Made by a program: the position numbers and the translations under genes
NCBI RefSeq assembly: GCF_036013745.1
Contig: NZ_CP107880.1
Coordinates: 992,001 to 1,056,000 of the forward strand
Reading direction: 5' to 3'
Length of the DNA stretch: 64,000 nucleotides
From: Streptomyces sp. NBC_00483
GTDB lineage: Bacteria > Actinomycetota > Actinomycetes > Streptomycetales > Streptomycetaceae
Shown: positions 41,127-49,175 of the stretch, piece after piece
How positions within the stretch are numbered: position 1 is the stretch's first letter
Layout: every line of letters begins with the position of its first letter
The notes under the pieces: generated by a model
What the model was told of the DNA's origin: nothing
Databases searched by the model: none
What the model saw: the letters and a program-made list of their open reading frames with translations, nothing else

Positions 41127-42121
41127 TGGCCCGTTATCTCGCCGGACGCCTCGCCTGGGTGGCTCTCATCCTCGTGGCTGTCTGCGTCTTCACGTACCTG
41201 ATCTTCTTCCAGCTCTCCCCCGACCCGGCCGTGATGATCTGCGGCAAGACCTGTACCGCCGAGCGGATCGAGACCATCAGGTCGTCCCTCGGTCTCGATC
41301 TGCCGTTCTTCACGCAGCTGTGGGACTTCCTCAGCGGCATCGTCGTCGGCCGCGACTACGGCAGCGGCGCGAACCTCGTGCACTGCCACGCCCCCTGCCT
41401 CGGCTACAGCTTCCAGAGCGGCCAGTCCGTCTGGGACATGGTGCTCCAGCGCCTTCCCGTGAGCGCGACCGTCGCGATCGGTGCCGCCGTGCTGTGGCTG
41501 CTCGCCGGGGTGGCCTGCGGGCTGCTCAGCGGCGTCAAGGAGGGCACCTGGTGGGACCGCGGCGCGATGAGCCTCGCGCTCGGCGGCTCCAGCATCCCCA
41601 ACTACGTACTGGCGCTGGCCCTTCAGTACGTGCTCGTGGTCAAGCTGCAGATCCTGCCCTTCCCTGCGGCGGTCTCCTTCGGCGACGATCCGCAGATGTG
41701 GCTCGAGTCGTATCTGATGCCGTGGATCGTGCTCGCCACCGGATACGCCTGTCTGTACGCGCGGTTGACCCGCTCCAACGTCATCGACACCCTCTCCGAG
41801 AACTTCGTACGTACGGCGCGGGCGAAGGGGCTGCGGCCGACGCTGCTGATGCGTCGGCACGCGCTGCGACCCGCGCTCACCCCCATCACCACGCTCTTCG
41901 GCATGGACTTCGCGGGGCTGCTCGGCGGGGCGATCATCACCGAGACCGTCTTCGGGCTGAACGGCGTGGGCAAGATGGCCTCCGACGCGATCTCCAAGAA
42001 CGACCAGCCGGTCATCATGGCGGTCACGCTCCTCGCGGCCTTCTTCGTGGTGCTCGGCAACCTCGTCGTCGACGTCCTGTACACCTTCCTGGACCCGCGC
42101 GTGAGGATCACCGCGTCATGA
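41126..42121 (+). CDS. Peptide ABC transporter permease (DppB/OppB type)
   Basis: A 331-residue permease whose ATG overlaps the previous stop (TGATG). It begins MARYLAGRLAWVALILVAV, the classic DppB first helix, and contains the EAA-like NFVRTARAKGLRPTLLMRRHALRPAL and ITETVFGLNGVGKMASDAI. An extracytoplasmic insertion with three cysteines (CGKTC...HCHAPC) is larger than in E. coli DppB. Confidence 0.94.
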   Translation: MARYLAGRLAWVALILVAVCVFTYLIFFQLSPDPAVMICGKTCTAERIETIRSSLGLDLPFFTQLWDFLSGIVVGRDYGSGANLVHCHAPCLGYSFQSGQSVWDMVLQRLPVSATVAIGAAVLWLLAGVACGLLSGVKEGTWWDRGAMSLALGGSSIPNYVLALALQYVLVVKLQILPFPAAVSFGDDPQMWLESYLMPWIVLATGYACLYARLTRSNVIDTLSENFVRTARAKGLRPTLLMRRHALRPALTPITTLFGMDFAGLLGGAIITETVFGLNGVGKMASDAISKNDQPVIMAVTLLAAFFVVLGNLVVDVLYTFLDPRVRITAS

Positions 42122-43008
42122 CTTCCGAGATACCGAACCAAAGAGCAGCTACAGAAGGCCTGTTGACGGTCGAGGGGCTGACCGTCACGTTCCCCACCGG
42201 GCGCGGGCCCGTCGACGTCGTCCGCGATCTGTCGTTCACCGTGGAGCGGGGCGAGACCCTCGGCATCGTCGGCGAGTCCGGCAGCGGGAAGTCCATGACC
42301 TCGCTCGCGGTCATGGGCCTGCTTCCGCGCGGCGCGCGCACCAGCGGCAGCGTCCGCTTCCAGGGCCGCGAGCTGCTCGGCCGCCCCGACCGGGAGCTGC
42401 GCCGGCTGCGCGGTGACGCGATGTCGATGGTGTTCCAGGACCCGCTGTCCTCGCTCAACCCGTACTACACGGTGGGCCTGCAGATCGCCGAGGCCTACCG
42501 CAGCCACCGCGGCGGCTCGCGGCGGACGGCACGCAGGCAGGTCATCGAGGCGCTCGGCCAGGTCGGCATCCCGAGGCCCGCCGAGCGTGTGGACCACTTC
42601 CCGCACCAGTTCTCCGGCGGCCAGCGCCAACGCGTCATGATCGCCATGGCGTTGGTGTGCGAACCGGCGCTGCTGATCGCGGACGAGCCGACCACCGCCC
42701 TCGATGTCACCGTGCAGGACCAGATCCTCACGCTCCTCACCGAACTCCAGCAACAGACCAGCACCGGCATGCTGTTCATCACCCACGATCTGGCGGTGAT
42801 CGCCAACCTGGCGGGCCGTGTGCTGGTGATGCGGGGCGGCGAGCAACTGGAGTACGCGACGACGGAGGACGTCTTCTGCGCGCCCCAACACGCCTATACG
42901 AGAAAGCTGTTGGAGGCGATCCCCCGCATCGACGACGAACTGGCCGAGCCCGGCGGGACGCTCGCCGATCTCACACCTCTCGGCGCGGCACAGGAGGCCC
43001 CCCGGTGA
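42118..43008 (+). CDS. Peptide ABC transporter ATPase (DppD/OppD type)
   Basis: A 296-residue ATPase coupled by ATGA to the permease gene. Walker A GESGSGKS, signature FSGGQRQR, Walker B LLIADEPTTALD and the H-loop THDLAVI are intact. It stops short of the usual C-terminal [4Fe-4S]/oligopeptide domain, keeping only the HAYTRKLLEAIPRID segment. Confidence 0.94.
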   Translation: MTSEIPNQRAATEGLLTVEGLTVTFPTGRGPVDVVRDLSFTVERGETLGIVGESGSGKSMTSLAVMGLLPRGARTSGSVRFQGRELLGRPDRELRRLRGDAMSMVFQDPLSSLNPYYTVGLQIAEAYRSHRGGSRRTARRQVIEALGQVGIPRPAERVDHFPHQFSGGQRQRVMIAMALVCEPALLIADEPTTALDVTVQDQILTLLTELQQQTSTGMLFITHDLAVIANLAGRVLVMRGGEQLEYATTEDVFCAPQHAYTRKLLEAIPRIDDELAEPGGTLADLTPLGAAQEAPR

Positions 43009-43874
43009 CCCTCGACCACTCCGACTCCGGGCGCGTGCCACTGCTGCGTGCCCGCGGGCTGACCAAGACGTTCACCACGCGCGGCTCGCTCGGCCGCACG
43101 TCCGAGACCACCGCGGTCGACGACGTGAGCCTCGACATCCACCCCGGCGAGACGCTCGCCGTGGTCGGCGAGTCCGGCAGCGGCAAGTCGACCACCGCGC
43201 GCCTGGTGGCCAAGCTGATGGAACCCACCGCCGGCACCCTGGAGTTCGCGGGCGAGGACGTGACACGCGCGGGCGGCGCCGCGCTCGCCCGCTTCCGCAG
43301 CAACGTACAAGTGGTGTTCCAGGACCCGTACTCCTCGCTCAACCCCCGGCACACCGTCGAACGCATCCTGACCGCCCCGCTCGACTACCAGCACCTGCCG
43401 GTCCCGGGAGGCCGCCGCGCCTTCACCCGCGAGCTGATGGAGCGCGTCGGCCTCAACCCGGACCACGCGCTGCGCTATCCCGCACAGTTCTCCGGCGGCC
43501 AGGCGCAGCGCATCGGCATCGCCCGCGCGCTCGCGGTCGGCCCGCAGCTGGTGATCTGCGACGAGGCGGTGTCCGCGCTCGACGTGTCGGTGCAGGCCCA
43601 GGTGATGAACCTGCTGCTGCGCCTGCAACGGGAGAACGGCTTCTCCTACCTGTTCATCGCCCACGATCTCGCCGTGGTCCGCCGGATCGCCCACCGCGTG
43701 GCGGTGATGCACCAGGGACGTATCGTCGAGTCCGGCCGCGCCACGGACGTCTTCGACCGGCCGCGGGACACGTACACCCGCACCCTGCTCGGGGCGATCC
43801 CGCGCATCAACCCGGAGTGGGACCGCCGCCGGCGTGCCGCTCCCCGGACCTCTCAAGGACTGGAGTCGGCATGA
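43005..43874 (+). CDS. Peptide ABC transporter ATPase (DppF/OppF type)
   Basis: A 289-residue second ATPase starting at a GTG overlapping the previous stop (GTGA). Walker A is GESGSGKST, signature FSGGQAQR, Walker B LVICDEAVSALD and the H-loop is AHDLAVV. The C-terminal RDTYTRTLLGAIPRIN is typical of OppF. With DppD it powers the importer. Confidence 0.94.
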   Translation: MTLDHSDSGRVPLLRARGLTKTFTTRGSLGRTSETTAVDDVSLDIHPGETLAVVGESGSGKSTTARLVAKLMEPTAGTLEFAGEDVTRAGGAALARFRSNVQVVFQDPYSSLNPRHTVERILTAPLDYQHLPVPGGRRAFTRELMERVGLNPDHALRYPAQFSGGQAQRIGIARALAVGPQLVICDEAVSALDVSVQAQVMNLLLRLQRENGFSYLFIAHDLAVVRRIAHRVAVMHQGRIVESGRATDVFDRPRDTYTRTLLGAIPRINPEWDRRRRAAPRTSQGLESA

Positions 43875-45313
43875 CAGAGACGACCCCCGCCACCTCCGCG
43901 CCCAGGTCGAGCACCCCGGATCCCCGGATGCCGCGCCTGGCCGAACTGCCGGACTTCGCCGCGTACATGGGCCAGGGCTGGGACGAGGCCGACCGGACGC
44001 CACCGACCGTGCCGGGGGTCGCCGATGCGGCCGCCGCGCACCGTGCGCGGCTCAGTGCGGAGTTCGCCGGGCGGCCGCTCGTGGTCGCCGCCGGACGGGC
44101 CCCGGTGCGCAGCAATGACACCGCGTACGACTTCCGGCCCGACAGCGACTTCTACTGGCTGACCGGTTGCGCGGTCGAGGGCGCCGTTCTGGTGCTGCGT
44201 CCCGCGCCCGGCGGGCACGACGCGGTGCTGTATCTGCCGCCGCCGGCCCGCCCCGGTGAGACCGGGTTCTTCGCGGACGCGGCGCACGGCGAACTGTGGG
44301 TGGGCCCGGCCCCCGGTCTGGACGACTGGCGCGAGGCGCTGCGCGTGGACACGGCGCCGCTGGGCGCCCTGGACGAGGCGCTGGCCGCGTGCACGTCGCA
44401 GGGCCCGCTGCTCACCGGCCCGCTGGATCCGGACACCGCCCGCCGCCACGGGATCGCGGTCTCCGCCGACCTCGGCCGGGCGCTCTCCGAGCTGCGCATG
44501 GTCAAGGACGCGTGGGAGATCGGCCAGCTGCGCGAGGCCGTGAACCGTACGGTCGAGGGCTTCGCCGCGGTGGTCCGCGAGTTTCCCGCGGCCGTGCGCG
44601 GCGGTGGCGAGCGCTGGCTGCAGGGCACCTTCGACCGCTACGCCCGCACGTACGGCAACGGTCCCGGGTACGCCACGATCGTGGGCAGCGGCCGCAACGC
44701 CGCGACGCTGCATTGGGTGCGCTGCGACGGGCCCGTGGCCGAGGACGCGGCGGTGCTCCTGGACATGGGTGTCGAGACGCGCAGCTACTACACGGCCGAC
44801 GTCACCCGCACCTTCCCGGCGTCCGGCCGCTTCACCTCCGCCCAGCGCTCCGTGCACGACCTGGTGGAGCGCGCGCACCGGGCCGGGCTCGACGCCGTGG
44901 GCCCGGGGCGGGACTGGGCCGACTTCCACACGGCGTCGATGGAGGTGGTCGCGCGCGGCCTCGACGACTGGGGGCTGCTACCGGTCTCCGTGGACGAGGC
45001 CCTCTCCCCCAAGGGCCAGCACCACCGCCGCTATCTGGTGTGCGGCATCGGCCACCACCTCGGCCTCGACGTGCACGACTGCGCCCGCGCCGACTACTCC
45101 GCGTACCAGGGCGCCCGCATGGCTCCCGGCATGGTGCTCACGGTCGAGCCGGGCCTGTACTTCCACGCCCATGACACGACCGTGCCCCCGGAGCTGCGCG
45201 GCATCGGGGCACGCATCGAGGACGACATTCTGGTGACCGGTGCCGGTTCGGAGGTGCTGTCGGCCGAACTGCCCCTGGATGCGGCGGGGTTGGAGCGGTG
45301 GATGGCGGCATAG
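43871..45313 (+). CDS. M24 aminopeptidase P (Xaa-Pro aminopeptidase)-like peptidase
   Basis: A 480-residue peptidase starting MTETTPATSAP at 43871, coupled by ATGA to the ATPase gene. The N-terminal AMP_N domain (about 55-190, with RSNDTAYDFRPDSDFYWLTG) is diagnostic for aminopeptidase P/prolidase. All metal ligands are present: D298, D310, H395 or H396, E426 and E450. These enzymes remove the first residue before a proline or hydroxyproline. It is the last gene of the GH127-transporter operon and logically processes the imported peptides. No signal peptide, so cytoplasmic. Confidence 0.92.
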   Translation: MTETTPATSAPRSSTPDPRMPRLAELPDFAAYMGQGWDEADRTPPTVPGVADAAAAHRARLSAEFAGRPLVVAAGRAPVRSNDTAYDFRPDSDFYWLTGCAVEGAVLVLRPAPGGHDAVLYLPPPARPGETGFFADAAHGELWVGPAPGLDDWREALRVDTAPLGALDEALAACTSQGPLLTGPLDPDTARRHGIAVSADLGRALSELRMVKDAWEIGQLREAVNRTVEGFAAVVREFPAAVRGGGERWLQGTFDRYARTYGNGPGYATIVGSGRNAATLHWVRCDGPVAEDAAVLLDMGVETRSYYTADVTRTFPASGRFTSAQRSVHDLVERAHRAGLDAVGPGRDWADFHTASMEVVARGLDDWGLLPVSVDEALSPKGQHHRRYLVCGIGHHLGLDVHDCARADYSAYQGARMAPGMVLTVEPGLYFHAHDTTVPPELRGIGARIEDDILVTGAGSEVLSAELPLDAAGLERWMAA

Positions 45314-45325
45314 GCGGACCGCCAC

Positions 45326-45384
45326 ACCTTTACGTGTCTCACATATCGAACACCCATTACCGGTGAGTGAGACACATGAAAGGT
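45326..45384. promoter_or_regulatory. Long inverted repeat upstream of the MHS transporter
   Basis: ACCTTTACGTGTCTCAC (45326-45342) and GTGAGACACATGAAAGGT (45367-45384) pair over their whole length with one bulge; the inner 9 bp (GTGTCTCAC/GTGAGACAC) are exact. It begins 12 bp after the peptidase stop and ends 91 bp before the transporter. It could be an operator pair for a GntR-type regulator or a terminator of the preceding operon. Confidence 0.5.
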
Positions 45385-45475
45385 TGTGATCCTCGTACCG
45401 TCCGACCGGTGCGAGGGTCGCCGGCGTCGAGTGCCGGTGGACGTACACCGCAACACCCCTGGGATTGACCCGAAG

Positions 45476-46891
45476 ATGTCCGCTTCTGCCACCGGCCCGG
45501 CCCCTGCCACGTCCGCCGCGCCGTCACCCGCCTCCGGCCCGAACCCGGCCGCGCCGGTCAACCCGCGCTCGCGGGTCCTGATCGCCAGCCTCATCGGGAC
45601 GACGATCGAGTTCTACGACTTCTACGTCTACGCGACCGCCGCCGTACTCGTCTTCCCCGCGCTCTTCTTCCCCAGCAGCGACCCGACCACCGCGCTCCTG
45701 TCGTCGTTCGCCGTGTTCGGCGCCGCGATGGTGGCCCGGCCCATCGGCGCGGCCTTCTTCGGGCACCTCGGTGACCGGCTCGGCCGCAAGAAGACGCTGG
45801 TCGTCTCGCTGCTCACGATGGGCATCGCCACTTTCCTGATCGGCGTGCTGCCCACGTACGGGTCGATCGGCTGGGCCGCCACCGCGTTCCTCGTGCTGAT
45901 GCGGCTCGCGCAGGGCTTCGCGCTCGGCGGCGAGTGGAGCGGCGCGGCGCTGGTCGCCACGGAGAACGCGCCTCCGGGCAAGCGGGCGCTGTGGGGCACG
46001 TTCCCGCAGCTGGGCGCGCCGCTCGGGTTCATCATCGGCAACGGCCTCTTCCTGGTCATCGCCGCCCTCCTGCCGTCCGCTGCGGGCGCCGACCCCTCGC
46101 AGCCTTCGCAGGCGTTCCTGTCGTGGGGCTGGCGGATCCCGTTCCTGTTCTCGGCCGTGATGGTCGCGATCGGCCTGTGGGTGCGGATGCGCCTGGTCGA
46201 GGCGGAGGTCTTCACCAAGACGCAGGAGACCAAGAAGGTCCGCAAGCTGCCGCTGGCGACCGTGTTCCGGCACCACTGGAAGCAGCTGATCCTCGGCACC
46301 TTCGCGATGCTGGCGACGTACGTGCTCTTCTACCTGATGACGACGTTCTCGCTGAGCTACGGCCGCACCGCGAAGGACGCCGCCGTCCCCGGGCTCGGCT
46401 ACAGCTACACCACGTTCGTCCTGATGCTGATCTTCGGCGTGGTCTTCTTCGCCGCGTTCACGCTCATCTCCGGGCCGCTGGCCGACAAGTACGGCCGCCG
46501 CAAGACGCTGGCGTGGATCACTGCGGGCATCTTCGTGTTCGGTCTGGTGTGGGTGCCGCTGATCGGGCTGGGCACGCTCGGTGTGGTGCTGTGGCTGGTC
46601 CTCGGCTTCACGCTGATGGGCCTCACCTTCGGCCCGATGGGCGCGCTGCTCCCGGAGATGTTCCCGACGTCCGTGCGCTACACCGGCTCCGGCATCTCGT
46701 ACAACGTCAGCTCCGTCCTCGGCGCGGCCGTCGCCCCGTTCATCGCGGTGGCTCTGTGGGATGCCGGCGACGGCTCTCCGTGGCTGGTCGGCGTCTACCT
46801 GTCGGCGATGGCCGTCCTCACCTTCGTCGCGCTGCTGTGCAGCAAGGAGACGAAGGATGTGGCACTGGAGGCGGGCGAGAGTCCGGCGTAA
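45476..46891 (+). CDS. MHS-family (metabolite:H+ symporter) MFS transporter
   Basis: A 471-residue 12-helix transporter starting MSASATGPAP at 45476. The MHS hallmarks are present: IGTTIEFYDFYVYATAAVLVF in helix 1, ARPIGAAFFGHLGDRLGRKKTL in the 2-3 loop, and QGFALGGEWSGAALVATENAP in helix 4. The family moves shikimate, 2-oxoglutarate, citrate, proline or betaine with protons. Its position next to the hydroxyproline locus makes a 2-oxoglutarate or proline/betaine substrate worth considering, but it has its own upstream region. Confidence 0.9.
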   Translation: MSASATGPAPATSAAPSPASGPNPAAPVNPRSRVLIASLIGTTIEFYDFYVYATAAVLVFPALFFPSSDPTTALLSSFAVFGAAMVARPIGAAFFGHLGDRLGRKKTLVVSLLTMGIATFLIGVLPTYGSIGWAATAFLVLMRLAQGFALGGEWSGAALVATENAPPGKRALWGTFPQLGAPLGFIIGNGLFLVIAALLPSAAGADPSQPSQAFLSWGWRIPFLFSAVMVAIGLWVRMRLVEAEVFTKTQETKKVRKLPLATVFRHHWKQLILGTFAMLATYVLFYLMTTFSLSYGRTAKDAAVPGLGYSYTTFVLMLIFGVVFFAAFTLISGPLADKYGRRKTLAWITAGIFVFGLVWVPLIGLGTLGVVLWLVLGFTLMGLTFGPMGALLPEMFPTSVRYTGSGISYNVSSVLGAAVAPFIAVALWDAGDGSPWLVGVYLSAMAVLTFVALLCSKETKDVALEAGESPA

Positions 46892-46907
46892 CCACCCTCT
46901 GCGTAAG

Positions 46908-46943
46908 AGCCCGGGCCGCCCTTCGTGGGCGGCCCGGGCTTTT
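46908..46943 (+). terminator. Intrinsic terminator of the MHS transporter gene
   Basis: Perfect 14-bp stem (46908-46921 with 46927-46940), 5-nt loop TTCGT, followed by TTTT. It lies 17 bp after the stop codon and could also serve the converging Gly-rich gene. Confidence 0.9.
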
Positions 46944-46951
46944 GCGCCTAC

Positions 46952-48163
46952 TCAGCCGCGGCGGCCGCGGGAGGTGACGCGGCGGTGACCGGCCCGGACG
47001 AGGGTGATGGCCAGTCCGAGCGCCGTGAGCAGGCCCGCGCCGAACAGGAGCGGGCGCGCCGACGACGGCCCGGTGTCGGCCAGTTGGTCGCCCGACGGAC
47101 CACCGGTGGGAACCGAGGTGGTCGGGCCGGGAGACGGCGGCGTCGAGGTCGGAGTCGGGGTCGCGCTGGTGGGTGACGGCGTCGGGGTCGAATTGGTCGG
47201 CGACGGGCTCGAGCAGCCCTCGCCCGGCGTGTAGCTGAAGGTGATCCGGCCGTTGCCGGAGCGGGCACCGTCGCTGAAGGTGCTCCCGGTCGGCCCGATG
47301 CTGGACCCTCCTCCGCCGCCGCCCCCGGAGTTCTCACCGCCTCCGCCGCCGCCACCGCCCCCGCCGATGGCACCGCCGCCCCCGCCTCCGCCGCCCGCGC
47401 CACCGGTCGTGCCGGTGGGAGCGATGTCGGCGTTTCCTGCGCCGCCGGTGCCACCGCTGTCCGGGGTGCCCGCCCCGCCGTCCTCGCCCGCCAGAGTGGG
47501 GCTGTTGTTGATCACCGTGCCGCCCTGACCGCCGGCCGCGCCCTTCCCGCCGGCCTGGCCTCCTCTCGCGGCTCCGACGGCGGCCCCGTCGTCGCCGCCG
47601 TCGGTGCCGTCCCGGCCCCCGCTGCCGCCGTTCACATCGGGGAGCCAGCCCGCCGCCCCGCCACCGCCCCCGGCGATGATCAGGGGGCTGCCGGACCGGA
47701 GCACGGTGCTCGCGCCGCCGCCTCCGCCACCGTCGGGCCGGTCGGTCCCCGCACCTCCGGAGCCACCACCGTTGTAGCCACCGGTGGTGCTGCTGCCCTG
47801 TCCGCCGACCTGCACCCGGAACACGTTGCCCGGTGCGACCGTCAGCTGGGCGCTCACCTGGCCGCCCAGACCACCGGTCGAGGGCGCCACGGAGCCGCCC
47901 TGCGCACCGTCGGCCACCACTTGGAGCCGGCACACGCCCGCGGGCACCACGAAGCCCTGCCCGCTGCCGGTGTACCCGAACGTCGCCGTCTGCGGCGCGG
48001 CGGCGGACGCGGCCGGCGTCGCGGCCTGCCCCACCGCCAGCAGTGCGGCGGATCCCAGGAGAGCCCCGGCCACGCCCAAGGGTGCCGTGCGAGCGATGCG
48101 GGTCCGGCAGGCGGCCGACCGCTTACGGGGGCGCTCCCCCGCGGTCCGACGATGAGGTGTCAC
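46952..48163 (-). CDS. Gly-rich secreted protein with LADTG sortase signal (cell-wall anchored)
   Basis: A 403-residue exported protein. The GTG at 48163 (VTPHRRTAGERP) has GAGG 9 bases upstream; an ATG at 48208 is the alternative. The signal peptide ends near AASAAAP. A beta-rich N-terminal part (TATFGYTGSGQGFVVPAGVCRLQVVADGA) leads to a very long Gly-rich middle resembling Gly_rich domains, then a Pro/Ser/Thr-rich wall-spanning stretch (about 325-365). It ends LADTG, a hydrophobic helix and RAGHRR. LAxTG is the motif of class E sortases typical of Streptomyces. The Gly-rich part may bind sugars or form aggregates; function unknown. Confidence 0.85.
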   Translation of the reverse strand: MTPHRRTAGERPRKRSAACRTRIARTAPLGVAGALLGSAALLAVGQAATPAASAAAPQTATFGYTGSGQGFVVPAGVCRLQVVADGAQGGSVAPSTGGLGGQVSAQLTVAPGNVFRVQVGGQGSSTTGGYNGGGSGGAGTDRPDGGGGGGASTVLRSGSPLIIAGGGGGAAGWLPDVNGGSGGRDGTDGGDDGAAVGAARGGQAGGKGAAGGQGGTVINNSPTLAGEDGGAGTPDSGGTGGAGNADIAPTGTTGGAGGGGGGGGAIGGGGGGGGGGENSGGGGGGGSSIGPTGSTFSDGARSGNGRITFSYTPGEGCSSPSPTNSTPTPSPTSATPTPTSTPPSPGPTTSVPTGGPSGDQLADTGPSSARPLLFGAGLLTALGLAITLVRAGHRRVTSRGRRG

Positions 48164-48291
48164 AGGAAATGACCTCGTTCCAGAGCGGGGGCCGTGCGCT
48201 GACGGCATGGGACGTCAACCTGGCTACCACGGCACACCAATGGGGTTCCCGGCCGACACTCGCCCCGCAGCGGAGGAGTCATCCGTCCGGC

Positions 48292-49059
48292 TCAGCCCCC
48301 GGCGCCCTGCCCCGCTCTTCCCTCCGAAGCCCCGTCCACCGGCTCCGCCGACGCGAGCCGCGGCGGCCACACCCCCGCCACCAGCACACCCTCCGCATAC
48401 GCCCGGGCGACCAGTTCCGTGCGGTTCGACGCGCCCCAGCGGCGCGACAGTTGGCGCAGGTGGTAGGTGACGCCGTCGGTCGTCAGGCCGGTCTCGCGGG
48501 CCGTGCGGGCCGTCGTCGCGCCCGCGGCGAGCAGCGCCAGGATCCGCGCCTCCTGCGGGTGCGCGGGCGCGGACGCGGACGGCTTCGCGTCGGGCCCGAC
48601 GGCCGTGTCGAGCACCCGTACCGTCACCAGCAGGTCGGGCACGCGGTTCGCGGTCTCGCTCACCGTGTCGACGATCAACTCGCCCCGGCGCCGCGCCCCG
48701 TCGCCGCCGCGCCAGGCCACCGCCACCGTGTAGCGCGAGCGGCGGCGCGCCTTCTGCGCCTGTGCGATCCGGTCGACCTGTGCCGCGTCGACCGGCGCGA
48801 ACAGGTCGAGGATCGCGCGCCCCTTGAGGCGGCCCGCGGTGGTGCCCCACTCCAGGGCGAACGCGGCGTTCACCAGCCGTACGTCGCCGTAGGGATCGCA
48901 CACCGCGACCGGCATCGGGATCCGGTCGAACAGCACCATCGCGCGATTGCGCCACAACACGGCGTCCCCGGTGTCCACCGACGCCTCGCCTCCCGCCTCC
49001 GTACGTACCGCTGTGCCACGGACGGCGCCCGCGCACAAGTCCGATACACCGTCAGCCAC
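48292..49059 (-). CDS. PAS-LuxR transcriptional regulator divergent from the P450 fusion
   Basis: A 255-residue regulator starting at a GTG. A PAS domain (about 40-150: FDRIPMPVAVCDPYGDVRLVNAAFALEWG) precedes a LuxR/GerE-like helix-turn-helix (about 180-235: LLAAGATTARTARETGLTTDGVTYHLRQLSRRWGASNRTELV). This is the layout of Streptomyces PAS-LuxR regulators such as PimM, which activate secondary-metabolite genes. Its start codon is covered by the right-hand part of a palindrome in the divergent region, so self-repression is possible. Confidence 0.88.
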   Translation of the reverse strand: MADGVSDLCAGAVRGTAVRTEAGGEASVDTGDAVLWRNRAMVLFDRIPMPVAVCDPYGDVRLVNAAFALEWGTTAGRLKGRAILDLFAPVDAAQVDRIAQAQKARRRSRYTVAVAWRGGDGARRRGELIVDTVSETANRVPDLLVTVRVLDTAVGPDAKPSASAPAHPQEARILALLAAGATTARTARETGLTTDGVTYHLRQLSRRWGASNRTELVARAYAEGVLVAGVWPPRLASAEPVDGASEGRAGQGAGG

Positions 49060-49077
49060 TACACAATCATGTAGTGG
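49056..49077. promoter_or_regulatory. Palindrome in the regulator-P450 divergent region
   Basis: CCACTAC (49056-49062), 8-bp AT-rich centre, GTAGTGG (49071-49077), covering the GTG of the PAS-LuxR gene. It is the only symmetric element close to both promoters and a candidate binding site of the regulator. Confidence 0.55.
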
Positions 49078-49094
49078 ACCTGGCCTGGCCGGCA

Positions 49095-49130
49095 GGGGGA
49101 GCGGATCAAGCTGGAAGGCGCAGCTCCCCC
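49095..49130 (+). promoter_or_regulatory. Stem-loop in the P450 leader
   Basis: GGGGGAGC (49095-49102) pairs exactly with GCTCCCCC (49123-49130) across a 20-nt loop, 45 bp before the P450 start. It may influence translation or be part of an operator. Confidence 0.4.
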
Positions 49131-49175
49131 ACGCTGCGACAGCAGGTTCCCCCTCGCGAAAGGCACCGCCCCACC

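Noticed and set aside
46952..48163. Plus-strand Pro-rich frames opposite the Gly-rich gene
   Set aside because: Poly-Pro frames are the complement of the Gly-rich coding sequence.
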